From NCBI RefSeq assembly GCF_004348995.1, contig NZ_SMKQ01000001.1, positions 1 to 64,000 of the forward strand: a stretch of DNA of 64,000 bases, written 5' to 3'. This DNA comes from Nonomuraea terrae. Its GTDB lineage: Bacteria > Actinomycetota > Actinomycetes > Streptosporangiales > Streptosporangiaceae. Of this stretch, positions 43,985-53,289 are shown piece by piece. Position 1 is the stretch's first letter, and every line of letters starts with the position of its first letter. The notes below the pieces were generated by a model. That model was not told the origin of the DNA. It saw only the letters and a program-made list of their open reading frames with translations, and made no database searches. A program made the translations under genes and the position numbers.

Positions 43985-44908
43985 CTACGCCGGGTCGGGC
44001 ACTTTCGTGACGTCGCCGGACCTGGAGGTGTCGTAGCCGCCCAGTGCGGAGATCCTGTCGCGCAGGGCCGGCGTGCGCAGTGCGTCGACAAGATGAGCGG
44101 CCGGGTCGAGGGCGTGCTTGTCCAGCCCGATGTCGAAGTCCTCCCAGGTGACGGGGATGAAGTCGAGGTCCAGGTCGGTCGCGGCCGAACGGACTCCGAG
44201 GCCGGCGTCGACGGTGCCGGTGGCGACGGCCAGGGCGACCTCGAGATGGGTGCCGACCTGCGGCCCACGGAGGTCGTCCGGGTCGTGACCGGCGGCCAGC
44301 AGCAGCCGGTCGAGCAGGATCCGGGTACCGGTGCCCGGGCGTCGCGAGCAGACCCGCAGCCCCGGGAGATCGGCGATGCCGGTGATGCCGTGGGGGTTGC
44401 CCGGCGCCACGATCAGGCCCTGCTCGCGTCGCCAGAGGTGGATCAGGTGCGGCTCCAGGCCGCGCAGCATGCCCCGCGCGAAGGGCGCGTTGTAGACGCC
44501 GGTGTGGTGCAGCAGATGGACGGCGGCGCCGTCGGCGCGACCCTGGCGCACCGCGCCGAGTCCGGCGACGCTGCCCTCACCGGTGACGATGCGCAGCTTT
44601 CCGTGCAGCGCGCCGGCGAGCAGGTCGAGAGCGGGGTCGTCGCTGCCCGCCAGGGTGAAGATCGACTCCGCGTGCAGGAACCGCCGGGCGGCGAGCACGG
44701 CCCCGGGGGCTATGCGCGCACGGCGGCGGTCGGCCAGCTCCAGCACTCCCGCCTCGGCCAGCTGACGTTGCGCGCGGCTGACGGTGGAGGCGGTGGTCTG
44801 CCACTGCTGGGCGAGCTCGCGTACGCCCGGCAGTTCGTCGCCGGGCTGGAGAGTCCCCGCGCCTACCCGCTGGGCGAGATCGTTGCAAATTTCCCGATAT
44901 CGGGTCAC
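43985..44908 (-). CDS. GntR-type regulator fused to a periplasmic-binding-like (PF12727) sensor domain
   Basis: A 307-residue protein. Residues 1-75 form a GntR winged helix (DLAQRVGAGTLQPGDELPGV, TTASTVSRAQRQLAEAGVL). From about 85 a PBP-like domain follows (LIHLWRREQGLIVAPGNPHG, RRPGTGTRILLDRLLLAAGH, VATGTVDAGLGVRSAATDL). This domain is found again at the C-terminus of the MoeA at 56249. It is divergent from the tungstate importer, so it probably senses tungstate, molybdate or pterin cofactor state and controls the whole island. The GTG at 44908 starts the HTH; the frame is open to 45148 without domain content. Confidence 0.88.
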   Translation of the reverse strand: MTRYREICNDLAQRVGAGTLQPGDELPGVRELAQQWQTTASTVSRAQRQLAEAGVLELADRRRARIAPGAVLAARRFLHAESIFTLAGSDDPALDLLAGALHGKLRIVTGEGSVAGLGAVRQGRADGAAVHLLHHTGVYNAPFARGMLRGLEPHLIHLWRREQGLIVAPGNPHGITGIADLPGLRVCSRRPGTGTRILLDRLLLAAGHDPDDLRGPQVGTHLEVALAVATGTVDAGLGVRSAATDLDLDFIPVTWEDFDIGLDKHALDPAAHLVDALRTPALRDRISALGGYDTSRSGDVTKVPDPA

Positions 44909-44963
44909 ACTTGCGCAGCTTACTCTTGCACTCCTCTGAAGTAGCACAGATAGGGTCACCTCA

Positions 44964-45812
44964 ATGCGTAGCAGGATCTTGGTTGTCTTGGCCTCGCTGG
45001 CGATGGCCTTACTGGCCGGGTGCGGAGCCGCTCCAGGAGACCCGGCGCCGAAGTCGCTGATCCTGGCCACCACGACCAGCACGCAGGACAGCGGGCTGCT
45101 CGACGAGCTGCTGCCGGTCTTCACCCGCGACAGCGGCTGGCAGGTCAAGACCGTGGCGGTCGGCAGCGGTCAGGCCATCGAGCTGGGCCGTCGCGGCGAG
45201 GCCGACGTGCTGCTGGTGCATTCCCCCGCCGCGGAGGAGAAGTTCGTGGCCGAGGGCGGCGCCGGCGCGCGACGGCTGGTGATGCACAACGACTTCGTGC
45301 TGCTCGGTCCGGAGGCGGACCCGGCCAAGGTGCGGGGCACGAGCAGCGCGGAGGCGATGAAGAAGATCGCGGACGAGCAGGCGGTGTTCGTCTCCCGGGG
45401 CGACGAGTCGGGTACGCACTCCAAGGAGAAGGACCTCTGGTCCAAGGCCGGGGTGACCCCGGGCGGATCCTGGTACCAGTCCACCGGGCAGGGCATGGGC
45501 GAGACCCTGCGCGTCGCCAGTGAGAAGGCCGGCTACACCCTGTCGGACCGGGCCACCTATCTCACCCAGCGCGACACCCTGTCCCTGGAGGTGCTCAGCG
45601 AGGGCGACCCGGGCCTGCTGAACGTCTACCACGTCATCGAGATGACGAAGAAGGCAGGCGACCGGGTGCGGACCGACGGCGCGAAGGCGTTCGCCGACTG
45701 GATCGTGGCCCCGTCCACGCAGCGGCTCATCGGTGAGTTCGGGCGGGCGAAGTACGGCCAGCCGCTGTTCACTCCAGACGCCGGCAAGGACGAAGCGAAA
45801 CTGGGCCTGTGA
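44964..45812 (+). CDS. tupA: Tungstate ABC transporter substrate-binding lipoprotein TupA
   Basis: A 282-residue exported lipoprotein that binds tungstate outside the membrane. The signal peptide ends in lipobox LLAGC with Cys20. The anion-binding N-terminal motif LILATTTSTQDSGLL (TTTST) is diagnostic of TupA and differs from the ModA type. FVSRGDESGTHSKE carries further ligand residues. It opens the presumed long operon and is followed by TupB after nine bases. Distinction from vanadate or molybdate binding rests on the TTTST motif. Confidence 0.94.
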   Translation: MRSRILVVLASLAMALLAGCGAAPGDPAPKSLILATTTSTQDSGLLDELLPVFTRDSGWQVKTVAVGSGQAIELGRRGEADVLLVHSPAAEEKFVAEGGAGARRLVMHNDFVLLGPEADPAKVRGTSSAEAMKKIADEQAVFVSRGDESGTHSKEKDLWSKAGVTPGGSWYQSTGQGMGETLRVASEKAGYTLSDRATYLTQRDTLSLEVLSEGDPGLLNVYHVIEMTKKAGDRVRTDGAKAFADWIVAPSTQRLIGEFGRAKYGQPLFTPDAGKDEAKLGL

Positions 45813-45821
45813 GGTCACGCG

Positions 45822-46523
45822 ATGGACGTGCTGTTCGGCGGGCTGGCGGACGCGATCAGGCTGCTGCTGTCCGGGGACGAGGACAGCTGGTCGATCATCG
45901 CGCTGACCTTGCGCGTCTCGCTGACCGCGACCGCGATCGCCCTGCTCGTGGGGTTGCCGCTGGGCGCGGCCGTGGCGCTGGCCCGGTTCCCTGGCCGGCG
46001 GGTCATCCTGGCGGCAGCCAACACGGGGATGGGCATGCCGCCGGTGGTGGTCGGCCTGTTCGTCACCGTGCTGCTGTGGCGCAGCGGGCCGCTGGGCGGG
46101 CTCGGCCTGCTCTACACCCCGACCGCGATGGTCATCGCCCAGGGCGCGATCGCCACCCCGATCGTGGTCGCGCTGGTCGCGGCCGCGCTGCAGCAGGCCG
46201 ACCCCGACTTCCGGGTGCAGATGCAGGCGCTCGGAGCGACCCCGATCCGCGCGCTCGCGGCGCTGCTGGGGGAGGCCAGGCTGCCGCTGCTGGCGGGGGC
46301 GATGGCCGCGTTCGGCGCGGTGGTGAGTGAGGTCGGGGCCGCGCAGATGGTCGGCGGCAACCTGGCCGGCCAGACCCGGGTGCTGACCACCGCCGCGGTG
46401 CTGGCCACCAGCCGGGGCCAGTTCTCGCTCGCGATCGCGTTCGGCCTGATCCTGCTGCTGATCGCGTTCGGCGTGAACCTGTCGCTGACCCTGATCCAGC
46501 AGCGGCAGACGGTGCCGCGATGA
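45822..46523 (+). CDS. tupB: Tungstate ABC transporter permease TupB
   Basis: A 233-residue inner-membrane permease with five to six spans and the ABC-permease EAA-like loop (LGATPIRALAALLGEARLPL). The N-terminal layout DVLFGGLADAIRLLLSGDED followed by VSLTATAIALLVGLPLGAAV matches TupB proteins. Its stop overlaps the tupC start by four bases. Confidence 0.93.
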   Translation: MDVLFGGLADAIRLLLSGDEDSWSIIALTLRVSLTATAIALLVGLPLGAAVALARFPGRRVILAAANTGMGMPPVVVGLFVTVLLWRSGPLGGLGLLYTPTAMVIAQGAIATPIVVALVAAALQQADPDFRVQMQALGATPIRALAALLGEARLPLLAGAMAAFGAVVSEVGAAQMVGGNLAGQTRVLTTAAVLATSRGQFSLAIAFGLILLLIAFGVNLSLTLIQQRQTVPR

Positions 46524-47527
46524 GCGCCGGGATCGGGTGCCGCGACCTGCGCGTGCACGCCGGCGGCCGCGAGCTGCTGAGCGTGCCGGAGCTGCACGTC
46601 GCGTCGGGACGCACGCTGGCCGTGCTGGGCCCCAACGGCGCCGGCAAGTCGACCCTGCTGCGCGCGCTGGGCCTGCTCAGCAGCCATCGGGTCAGCGGAC
46701 AGGTCCTGCTCGACGGCCGTCCCGCGACGCGGTCACTGATGCGCCACGCGCTCGTGGCCGTGTTGCAACGGCCGATCCTGCGCCGCGGCACGGTGGCCGC
46801 CAACGTGATCAGCGGGCTGCGTTTCCGCGGCGTGGGCCGCCGCGAGGCCCATGCCCGCGCCTGGCCGTGGATCGAGGCGCTCGGCCTCGTGCCCCTCGCC
46901 GGCCGGGACGCCCGCAGTCTGTCCATAGGCGAGGCCCAGCGGGTCAGCATCACCCGCGCGCTCGCGGTCGGACCTCGGGTGCTGCTGCTCGACGAGCCGT
47001 TCAGCGGGCTGGACAGCACCACGCGCGCCGACCTGCTCGCCGACCTGCGCGCCGCGCTGACCGGGCAGCCCACCGCCACGATCCTGGTCACCCACGACCG
47101 GCAGGAGGCGCTCGCCCTGGCCGAGGACACCGCGCTGCTGATCGGCGGCCGGATCCGCCAGCACGGCCCGACCGCCGAGGTGCTCGACCACCCCGGTGAC
47201 GCCGACACGGCCCGGCTGCTCGGTTACACCAACCTCCTCCCGCCGGCTCTCACCGGCCGGCCGCACACCCTCGTGGCCAGGCCCGAGCACACTCAGCTCG
47301 TGCTCCATCCGTCCGACGACTCCGCCGAGGTGACCGGAACGCTGCGCAGGACCGTCGCGCTCGGCATCGCCACCCGCGTCGACGTCGACACCTCCGCAGG
47401 CCCGCTCACCTGCCTGCACCCCGGCGACCTGCTCACCACCGAGCTTCCCCCGATCGGCAGCAGCGTCCGCGTGAGGATCAGGCACGCCCGGCCGTTGACC
47501 GAAATGAGCCACTCTGCCCCGTTGTAA
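46520..47527 (+). CDS. tupC: Tungstate ABC transporter ATPase TupC
   Basis: A 335-residue ABC ATPase with Walker A GPNGAGKST, signature LSIGEAQRVSITRALA, Walker B VLLLDEPFSGLD and the switch His in LVTHDRQEA. A C-terminal TOBE-like domain starts about residue 245. It completes the TupABC importer that brings tungstate (or molybdate) to the oxidoreductases encoded downstream. Confidence 0.94.
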   Translation: MSAGIGCRDLRVHAGGRELLSVPELHVASGRTLAVLGPNGAGKSTLLRALGLLSSHRVSGQVLLDGRPATRSLMRHALVAVLQRPILRRGTVAANVISGLRFRGVGRREAHARAWPWIEALGLVPLAGRDARSLSIGEAQRVSITRALAVGPRVLLLDEPFSGLDSTTRADLLADLRAALTGQPTATILVTHDRQEALALAEDTALLIGGRIRQHGPTAEVLDHPGDADTARLLGYTNLLPPALTGRPHTLVARPEHTQLVLHPSDDSAEVTGTLRRTVALGIATRVDVDTSAGPLTCLHPGDLLTTELPPIGSSVRVRIRHARPLTEMSHSAPL

Positions 47528-47559
47528 CCGCGATCAATGTCGTGGCCTACCATGCGGAC

Positions 47560-48405
47560 ATGCAGACTGCTGCGGGCGTTGTGCTTGCCGGCGGGCGCTC
47601 CACGCGGATGGGCCGGCCGAAGGCCTGGCTGGAATGGCACGGCTCGACGTTGCTGTACCGGGCCACCGCGGTCCTGGCCAGGACGGTCGACGGCCCGGTC
47701 GTCGTGGTGGCCGCGCCCGGGCAGGAGCTCCCGCCGCTGCCCTCGGGGGTCTCGGTCGTCGAGGATCCCGTGGAAGGGCTGGGCCCCATGCAGGGGCTGG
47801 CCGTGGGGCTCGCGGCGGTGGCCGACCGGGCCGAGACGGCGTTCGTCTGCTCGACCGACATGCCGTTCCTCCACCCGGCGTTCGTCCGCCGGGTCCTGCG
47901 CGCCCTGACGCCGGGGACGGACGTCGCGTTGCCGGTGGCCCGGGGATTCCGGCAGCCGCTGGCCGCCGGCTACCGGACCGCCCTGGCCGGGCTGGTCAAG
48001 GACCTGCTGGCCGGGGGCGACCTCCGTCCGGGCATGCTCTTCAAGCATTGCGAGGTGGCGCGGCTCAGCGACGAGGACCTGCTGGCCGACGCCGAGCTCG
48101 CACGGCACGACCCGACGCTGGAGTCCGTGGTCAACGTCAACTCCCCGGACGACTACGCGGCGGCCCGGGACCGGCAGCCGCCGGAGGTCGTGGTGGAGTG
48201 CTTCGGCGCGCTCGCCAGGAACGGCGGCCATCGGCCGCGCGGTGTCCGGGCCGCCACGCTCGGGGCCGCGGCGGCCGAGGCCGGGCTGACCCTGAACCGT
48301 CACGTCGTGGCCGCGCTCAACGGCGATCAGGTCACCCGGGACGAGTCGCTGCCTCTGGTAGCCGGAGACACCGTCGCCTTCCTGTCCGCGGACGCCGGCG
48401 GCTGA
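47560..48405 (+). CDS. mobA: MobA-MoaD fusion (molybdenum cofactor guanylyltransferase + ubiquitin-like carrier)
   Basis: The N-terminal 195 residues are MobA, which links GMP to molybdopterin: the nucleotide motif LAGGRSTRMGRPK and VCSTDMPFLHP are present. The last 80 residues (EVVVECFGALARNGGHRPRG to the end) have the beta-grasp pattern of MoaD/ThiS and finish SADAGG, the free C-terminal Gly-Gly that MoaD needs for thiocarboxylation. The fusion joins an early and a late step of cofactor synthesis. ATG 47560 gives the usual MobA N-terminus; GTG 47542 is an alternative. AOR follows 17 bases later. Confidence 0.88.
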   Translation: MQTAAGVVLAGGRSTRMGRPKAWLEWHGSTLLYRATAVLARTVDGPVVVVAAPGQELPPLPSGVSVVEDPVEGLGPMQGLAVGLAAVADRAETAFVCSTDMPFLHPAFVRRVLRALTPGTDVALPVARGFRQPLAAGYRTALAGLVKDLLAGGDLRPGMLFKHCEVARLSDEDLLADAELARHDPTLESVVNVNSPDDYAAARDRQPPEVVVECFGALARNGGHRPRGVRAATLGAAAAEAGLTLNRHVVAALNGDQVTRDESLPLVAGDTVAFLSADAGG

Positions 48406-48422
48406 GGTCGTAGGGTCAGGAC

Positions 48423-50225
48423 ATGGCGCCAGGTGGATTTTTCGGACAAGCGTTGCTCGTGGACGTCCTCGGCAGCGAGGCGAGCAGCGCCCCCTACAAG
48501 CTGGACGAGCGGGTGCTGCGGTCCTATCTGGGCGGCGTGGGCCTCGGCACGTGGTTGATGCACCGGCTGGCGCCCGCCGGGGTCGATCCGCTGGCCCCGG
48601 AGGCGCCGCTGGCCTTCGTCTTCTCCTCGCTGGTCGGCACCCCGCTGACGACCAGCGCGAAATTCGCGGTGGTGGCCAAGTCGCCGTTGACCGGGCTGCT
48701 GACCGACGCCCTCGCGTCCAGCCAGTTCGCCATCGCCGGCAAGCTGACCGGGCATGACGCGATCGTGATCCGCGGTCGCGCCGACGAGCTGTCGGTGCTG
48801 CTGATCGACGGCGACGGCGTGCGGCTCGAACCGGCTCCCGAGCTGGCCGGGCTGTCCGCGGCCGAGGCGGAGTCCGCGGCGAAGGAGCGGTTCGGCCGCA
48901 ACTGGCGCACCGCCGCCATCGGCCCGGCTGGCGAGCGCCAGGTGAGATACGCGACCATCAGCCATGACGGCCGCCACGCCGGCCGGGGCGGCCTGGGCGC
49001 GGCGATGGGCGCGAAGAACATCAAGGCCGTGCTGGTCAAAGCGGCGACCAAGGTGTCGGTCGCGGACCAGGCAGGGGTTCTCGCCGCCGCCCGCGACCTG
49101 CGCCGGCGCAGTTTCGGCCCGGCCACCGCGAAGTACCGGGAGCTGGGCACACTGGCCAACCTGCTGGCCTTCAACGCCGTCAGCACCCTGCCCACCCGCA
49201 ACTTCACCGCGGCGACCTTCGAAGGCGCGCCCCGCCTGGCCGCCGAGGAGCTGCACGAGCTGCGCGGCGTGGCGCGCAACAGCTGCGCGTCGTGCTCCAT
49301 CGGTTGCGAGCACATCTACTCGCGCAAGGGCGGCGGCAGCCAGCGGATGGAGTACGAGAACGTCTTCGCGCTCGGCCCGCTGTGCGGGGTGTCCGACCCC
49401 GACGAGGTGTTCGCCGCCAGCGCGCGCTGTGACGAGCTGGGCCTCGACACCATCTCCGCGGGCGGCACGATCGCGTGGGCCATGGAGTGCGCCGAACGCG
49501 GCCTGCTCGACGAGCCGTGGCTGCGGTTCGGTGACGGCGCGGCGCTCTTGCGCGCGCTGGACGCGATCGGGGAGCGGTCGCCGGGCCTGGGGGAGCTGCT
49601 CGCGCAGGGTTCACGCCGGGCCGCCGAGGTGGTCGGGCACGGCTCGATCGACTTCGCGCCGCAGGTCAAGGGGCTGGAGCTGCCCGGTTACGAGCCGCGC
49701 AGCCTGCAGGCGATGGCGCTCGGCCTCGCGGTGAACGCCAGAGGAGCCGACCACAACCGCTCCGGCGCCTACGAGGCCGACCTGTCGGGTGACCTCGACC
49801 GGCTGGCCGGTGGCGCGGCCCATGTCGCCGCCGCGGTCGACACCGAGGACCGCGCCGCGGTCATGGACTCGATGATCCTCTGCAAGTTCCTGCGCGGCGT
49901 CTTCGACGACCCCTTCACGGAGTGGGCCAGGCTGCTCGCGCTGGTCACCGGATGGCAGATGGACGCCGCCGAGCTGCGCGACACCGCCCGGCGGATCGTC
50001 CGCGCCAAGCGCGCGTTCAACCTGCGCGAGGGGGCCACCGCGGCCGACGACACGCTGCCGGCCCGGATGCTGGAAACGCCGCTGGAGCTCGGCTCCGGCC
50101 GTCGCGCGGCGCTGGACGCGGGCCGCCTGCGGTCGATGATCTCCGGTTACTACGCCGCGCGCGGCCTGGACGAGGAGGGGCGTGTCGCGGCGGCTGATCT
50201 CGCGGACCTGCTCCTCGACACGTGA
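48423..50225 (+). CDS. aor: Aldehyde:ferredoxin oxidoreductase (tungsten enzyme)
   Basis: A 600-residue AOR-family enzyme that oxidises aldehydes to acids, with tungsten bound by two pterins and one [4Fe-4S] cluster. The pterin-binding block GRGGLGAAMGAKNIKAVLV is intact and the cluster motif CASCSIGC plus a late Cys in MILCKFLRGVF are present. It is downstream of the tungstate importer and pterin genes. Unlike the multi-subunit AOR of Aromatoleum no small ferredoxin-like AorA gene is adjacent, so its electron acceptor is open. A non-aldehyde substrate is possible since the family also has other members. Confidence 0.92.
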   Translation: MAPGGFFGQALLVDVLGSEASSAPYKLDERVLRSYLGGVGLGTWLMHRLAPAGVDPLAPEAPLAFVFSSLVGTPLTTSAKFAVVAKSPLTGLLTDALASSQFAIAGKLTGHDAIVIRGRADELSVLLIDGDGVRLEPAPELAGLSAAEAESAAKERFGRNWRTAAIGPAGERQVRYATISHDGRHAGRGGLGAAMGAKNIKAVLVKAATKVSVADQAGVLAAARDLRRRSFGPATAKYRELGTLANLLAFNAVSTLPTRNFTAATFEGAPRLAAEELHELRGVARNSCASCSIGCEHIYSRKGGGSQRMEYENVFALGPLCGVSDPDEVFAASARCDELGLDTISAGGTIAWAMECAERGLLDEPWLRFGDGAALLRALDAIGERSPGLGELLAQGSRRAAEVVGHGSIDFAPQVKGLELPGYEPRSLQAMALGLAVNARGADHNRSGAYEADLSGDLDRLAGGAAHVAAAVDTEDRAAVMDSMILCKFLRGVFDDPFTEWARLLALVTGWQMDAAELRDTARRIVRAKRAFNLREGATAADDTLPARMLETPLELGSGRRAALDAGRLRSMISGYYAARGLDEEGRVAAADLADLLLDT

Positions 50226-50297
50226 CCATGCCGCGGGCAGGTCGTGCGTCGTGGAGCGGGCCGAGGCGTAGACCCCGGTTTCCCGAAGAGGGGCAAA

Positions 50298-50334
50298 TTG
50301 CAGTGGAGAATTGTATGCCGTATTCTGTATGCCA
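50298..50334 (+). promoter_or_regulatory. Possible internal promoter before fdhA with direct repeats
   Basis: TTGCAG, a 17-base spacer and TATTCT resemble a sigma-70-type promoter. GTATGCC at 50313 and again at 50328 (15 bases apart) flank the -10 element and could bind a regulator. The 136-base gap is the only long gap in the island from tupA to moeA. Confidence 0.4.
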
Positions 50335-50361
50335 TTACACTGCTCGACTGATGAGGTTGAG

Positions 50362-53289
50362 ATGACGATGCTCGAGGAGTCCGCTACGGCCGTACGGACG
50401 GTGTCTGTCGAGATCGATGGCCGTGCTGTGACCGTGCCGGAAGGCACCAGCATCTACGATGCCGCGAAGCTCGTAGACGTAGATATTCCGGTGTTGTGCC
50501 ACAACGAGCGCTATGACCCTGTCGGGGTCTGCCGCATGTGCGTGGTCGACACGGGCGGGCGGGCCTTCGCCGCCGCGTGCGTGCGCCCCTGCGAGGACGG
50601 CATGGAGGTCAAGACCAGCACCCCGGAGCTGGAGCGCAACCGCGCCACCCTGACCGAGCTGCTGATCTCCGACCAGCCGCCGCGCGCGGAGGACCCGAAG
50701 GAGACGACCACCGGCGACAACCTGCTGCTCGACCTCGCCGACCGGTTCGACGTGGCCAAGGAGACGACCGACCTGCCGTGCGGCTCGGGTCGGGGCCTGG
50801 ACATCTCCAACCCGGTGATCTCGGTCGACCACGACGCGTGCATCCTGTGCGACCGCTGTGTCCGCGCGTGCGACGACATCCAGGGCAACGACGTCATCGG
50901 GCGCTCGGGCAAGGGCTACTCGACCAAGATCGCCTTCGACCTCAACGACCCGATGGGCGCCAGCTCGTGCGTGACCTGCGGTGAGTGCGTGCAGGCCTGT
51001 CCCACCGGAGCCCTGACCAACAAGGCGATCAACGAGATCCCCATCCGGCCCCGCGAGGAGCTGGACGCGGTCGACAGCGTCTGCCCGTACTGCGGCGTGG
51101 GTTGTGCGCTCACCTACTACGTCGACCGGTCGCGCGGCGCGATCGCCTTCGCGGAGGGCCGCGACCAGCCCGGCTCGCAGAGCCGGCTGTGCGTCAAGGG
51201 CCGCTACGGCTGGGACTACGCGGCCTCGCCGCAACGCCTGACCGTGCCGCTGATCCGCAAGGAGTCGTCCTATCCGAAGGGCCCGCTGTCGGCGGACGTG
51301 CGCGGCGACGCGAACAACGGCCGCGGGCGTGCCGGCGGCAAGCTCAGCAAGAACGGCAAGGACGGCCGGCGCAAGCCCGGCGGCCTGGTCGACTACGACG
51401 AGGTGCTGCCGCACTTCCGCGAGGCCACCTGGGAGGAGGCGCTCGACCTCGTCGCCCGGCGGCTGAAGGAGATCCACGCGGCGGGGGGACCGGGCGCCAT
51501 CGCCGGGTTCGGCTCCGCGAAGTGCTCCAACGAGGAGGCGTACCTCTTCCAGAAGCTGATCCGGGCCGGCTTCGGCACGAACAACGTCGACCACTGCACC
51601 CGGCTCTGCCACGCCTCGTCGGTGGCCGCGCTGTTCGAGGGCGTCGGCTCGGGCGCGGTGTCCACCACGTACGGTGACGTCACCAACGCCGACGTCGTCA
51701 TCATCACCGGGTCCAACCCGACGGCGAACCACCCCGTCGCCAGCTCCTTCTTCAAGCAGGCCCGGCGGCGCGGCACGAAGATCATCTATGTCGACCCCCG
51801 GGCCAGCACGGTCTCCGAGCACGCCGACTACCACTGCCAGGTCAAGCCCGGCACCGACGTGGCTTTCTACAACGCGGTCATGCACGAGGTGATCCGGCTC
51901 GGCCTGATCGACATGGAGTTCATCAAGGCCAGGGTCTCCGGCTTCGAGGAACTGGTCCGCACGGTCAACGAGTACCCGCCCGAGCGCGCCGCGCAGATCA
52001 CCGGCGTCGACGCGGACCTGATCCGGCAGGTCGCGCGGGTCTGGGGCGAGGCCAAGGCCGGCGTCATCTACTGGGGCATGGGCATCTCCCAGCACACCAC
52101 CGGCACCGACAACGCCCGGTGCCTGATCGCGATGTGCTCGATCACCGGCAACGTGGGCCGGCCCGGCACCGGCCTGCACCCGCTGCGCGGGCAGAACAAC
52201 GTCCAGGGCGCCTCCGACGCCGGGCTGATCCCGATGTTCTACCCCGACTACCAGGGCGTCGACCAGGACGCCACCCGCCGGCGGTTCGAGGAGGCCTGGG
52301 GCACGCAGCTCGACCCCGACCGCGGCCTCACCGTCACCGAGATCATCGGCTCGGTGCTGAAGCCCGACGGCGTGCGCGGCATGTACATGCTGGGCGAGAA
52401 CCCGTTCCTGTCCGACCCCAACATCAACAAGGTGCGCAAGGCGCTGTCGCAGCTGGACTTCCTGGTGGTGCAGGACATCTTCCTGACCGAGACCGCGGAG
52501 TTCGCCGACGTCATCCTGCCGGCGTCGTCGTACCTCGAGAAGGAGGGGAGCTACACCAACACCGACCGGCGCGTGCAGCTCGGCCGCAAGGTGCTGGACC
52601 CGCCCGGCCAGGCCCGGGTGGACTGGGAGATCGTCCAGGACATCGCCCGGCGGATCGGGCTCGACTGGTCGTACTCCTCGCCCAGCGAGGTGTTCGACGA
52701 GATGGTCGAGCTCATGCCGTCGTACGCGAATCTGCGTCACGAGAACCTGGGGCTGACGGGCAAGCTCTACCCCAACGACGACCCCGAGCACTCCGACGGG
52801 ACCGTGGTCCTGTTCGACGAGCGGTTCAACACCGACGACGGCCTCGCCCACCTCGTCCCGGCGGAATGGCTGCCGGCGAAGGAGCTGCCGGACGGGGAGT
52901 ACCCGCTGGTGCTCAACACCGGCCGCTTGCTCGAACACTGGCACACCGGGTCGATGACGCGGCGGTCGTTCGCGCTGGACACGATCTCGCCGATCGCCGA
53001 GGTGTACATGCATCCCAAGGACGCCGCCGACCGCGGGCTGTCGCACGGCCAGATGGTCCGCGTACGGTCCCGGCGCGGCTCCATCGAGCTGCAGGTGCGC
53101 ATCTCCCACCGCGAGCAGCTGGGCAACTGCTTCATCCCGTTCCACTTCCGGGAGGCGGCGGCGAACCTGCTGACGATCGACGAGATCGACCCGTACGGCA
53201 AGATCCCCGAGTTCAAGTTCTGCGCAATTCAGGTCGAGGCGTTGAGCGTGGAAGACGCGGAGCCCCTCAGCAACATGGGAAGTGTCTAA
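50362..53289 (+). CDS. fdhA: Formate dehydrogenase alpha subunit (Mo/W-bis-MGD, NuoG-like N-terminus)
   Basis: A 975-residue catalytic subunit of an NAD-linked formate dehydrogenase. The N-terminus is a NuoG-like [2Fe-2S] domain (VLCHNERYDPVGVCRMC and CVRPC), then two [4Fe-4S] motifs (CILCDRCVRACDDIQG and CVTCGECVQACPTGA), then the molybdopterin barrel with [4Fe-4S] cluster CPYCGVGCALTYYV. The active-site residue is a cysteine in the HCTRLCHASS block, where selenoenzymes have U; the following His is kept. A basic insert at about 315-345 (NNGRGRAGGKLSKNGKDGRR) is unusual. ATG 50362 follows GAGGTTGAG; the frame stays open to 50311. Confidence 0.94.
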   Translation: MTMLEESATAVRTVSVEIDGRAVTVPEGTSIYDAAKLVDVDIPVLCHNERYDPVGVCRMCVVDTGGRAFAAACVRPCEDGMEVKTSTPELERNRATLTELLISDQPPRAEDPKETTTGDNLLLDLADRFDVAKETTDLPCGSGRGLDISNPVISVDHDACILCDRCVRACDDIQGNDVIGRSGKGYSTKIAFDLNDPMGASSCVTCGECVQACPTGALTNKAINEIPIRPREELDAVDSVCPYCGVGCALTYYVDRSRGAIAFAEGRDQPGSQSRLCVKGRYGWDYAASPQRLTVPLIRKESSYPKGPLSADVRGDANNGRGRAGGKLSKNGKDGRRKPGGLVDYDEVLPHFREATWEEALDLVARRLKEIHAAGGPGAIAGFGSAKCSNEEAYLFQKLIRAGFGTNNVDHCTRLCHASSVAALFEGVGSGAVSTTYGDVTNADVVIITGSNPTANHPVASSFFKQARRRGTKIIYVDPRASTVSEHADYHCQVKPGTDVAFYNAVMHEVIRLGLIDMEFIKARVSGFEELVRTVNEYPPERAAQITGVDADLIRQVARVWGEAKAGVIYWGMGISQHTTGTDNARCLIAMCSITGNVGRPGTGLHPLRGQNNVQGASDAGLIPMFYPDYQGVDQDATRRRFEEAWGTQLDPDRGLTVTEIIGSVLKPDGVRGMYMLGENPFLSDPNINKVRKALSQLDFLVVQDIFLTETAEFADVILPASSYLEKEGSYTNTDRRVQLGRKVLDPPGQARVDWEIVQDIARRIGLDWSYSSPSEVFDEMVELMPSYANLRHENLGLTGKLYPNDDPEHSDGTVVLFDERFNTDDGLAHLVPAEWLPAKELPDGEYPLVLNTGRLLEHWHTGSMTRRSFALDTISPIAEVYMHPKDAADRGLSHGQMVRVRSRRGSIELQVRISHREQLGNCFIPFHFREAAANLLTIDEIDPYGKIPEFKFCAIQVEALSVEDAEPLSNMGSV

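Noticed and set aside
44893-44904. Perfect palindrome CCCGATATCGGG near the tupA promoter
   Set aside because: It lies within the first codons of the regulator (TRYRE), so it may be coding coincidence; I did not call it an operator without other evidence.
42977-44944. A 655-codon plus-strand frame over the two regulators
   Set aside because: It is the shadow of the LysR and GntR-type genes, which carry clear HTH and ligand domains.
51590-51620. Possible selenocysteine formate dehydrogenase
   Set aside because: The active-site position is a normal Cys codon in RLCH, and there is no in-frame TGA.
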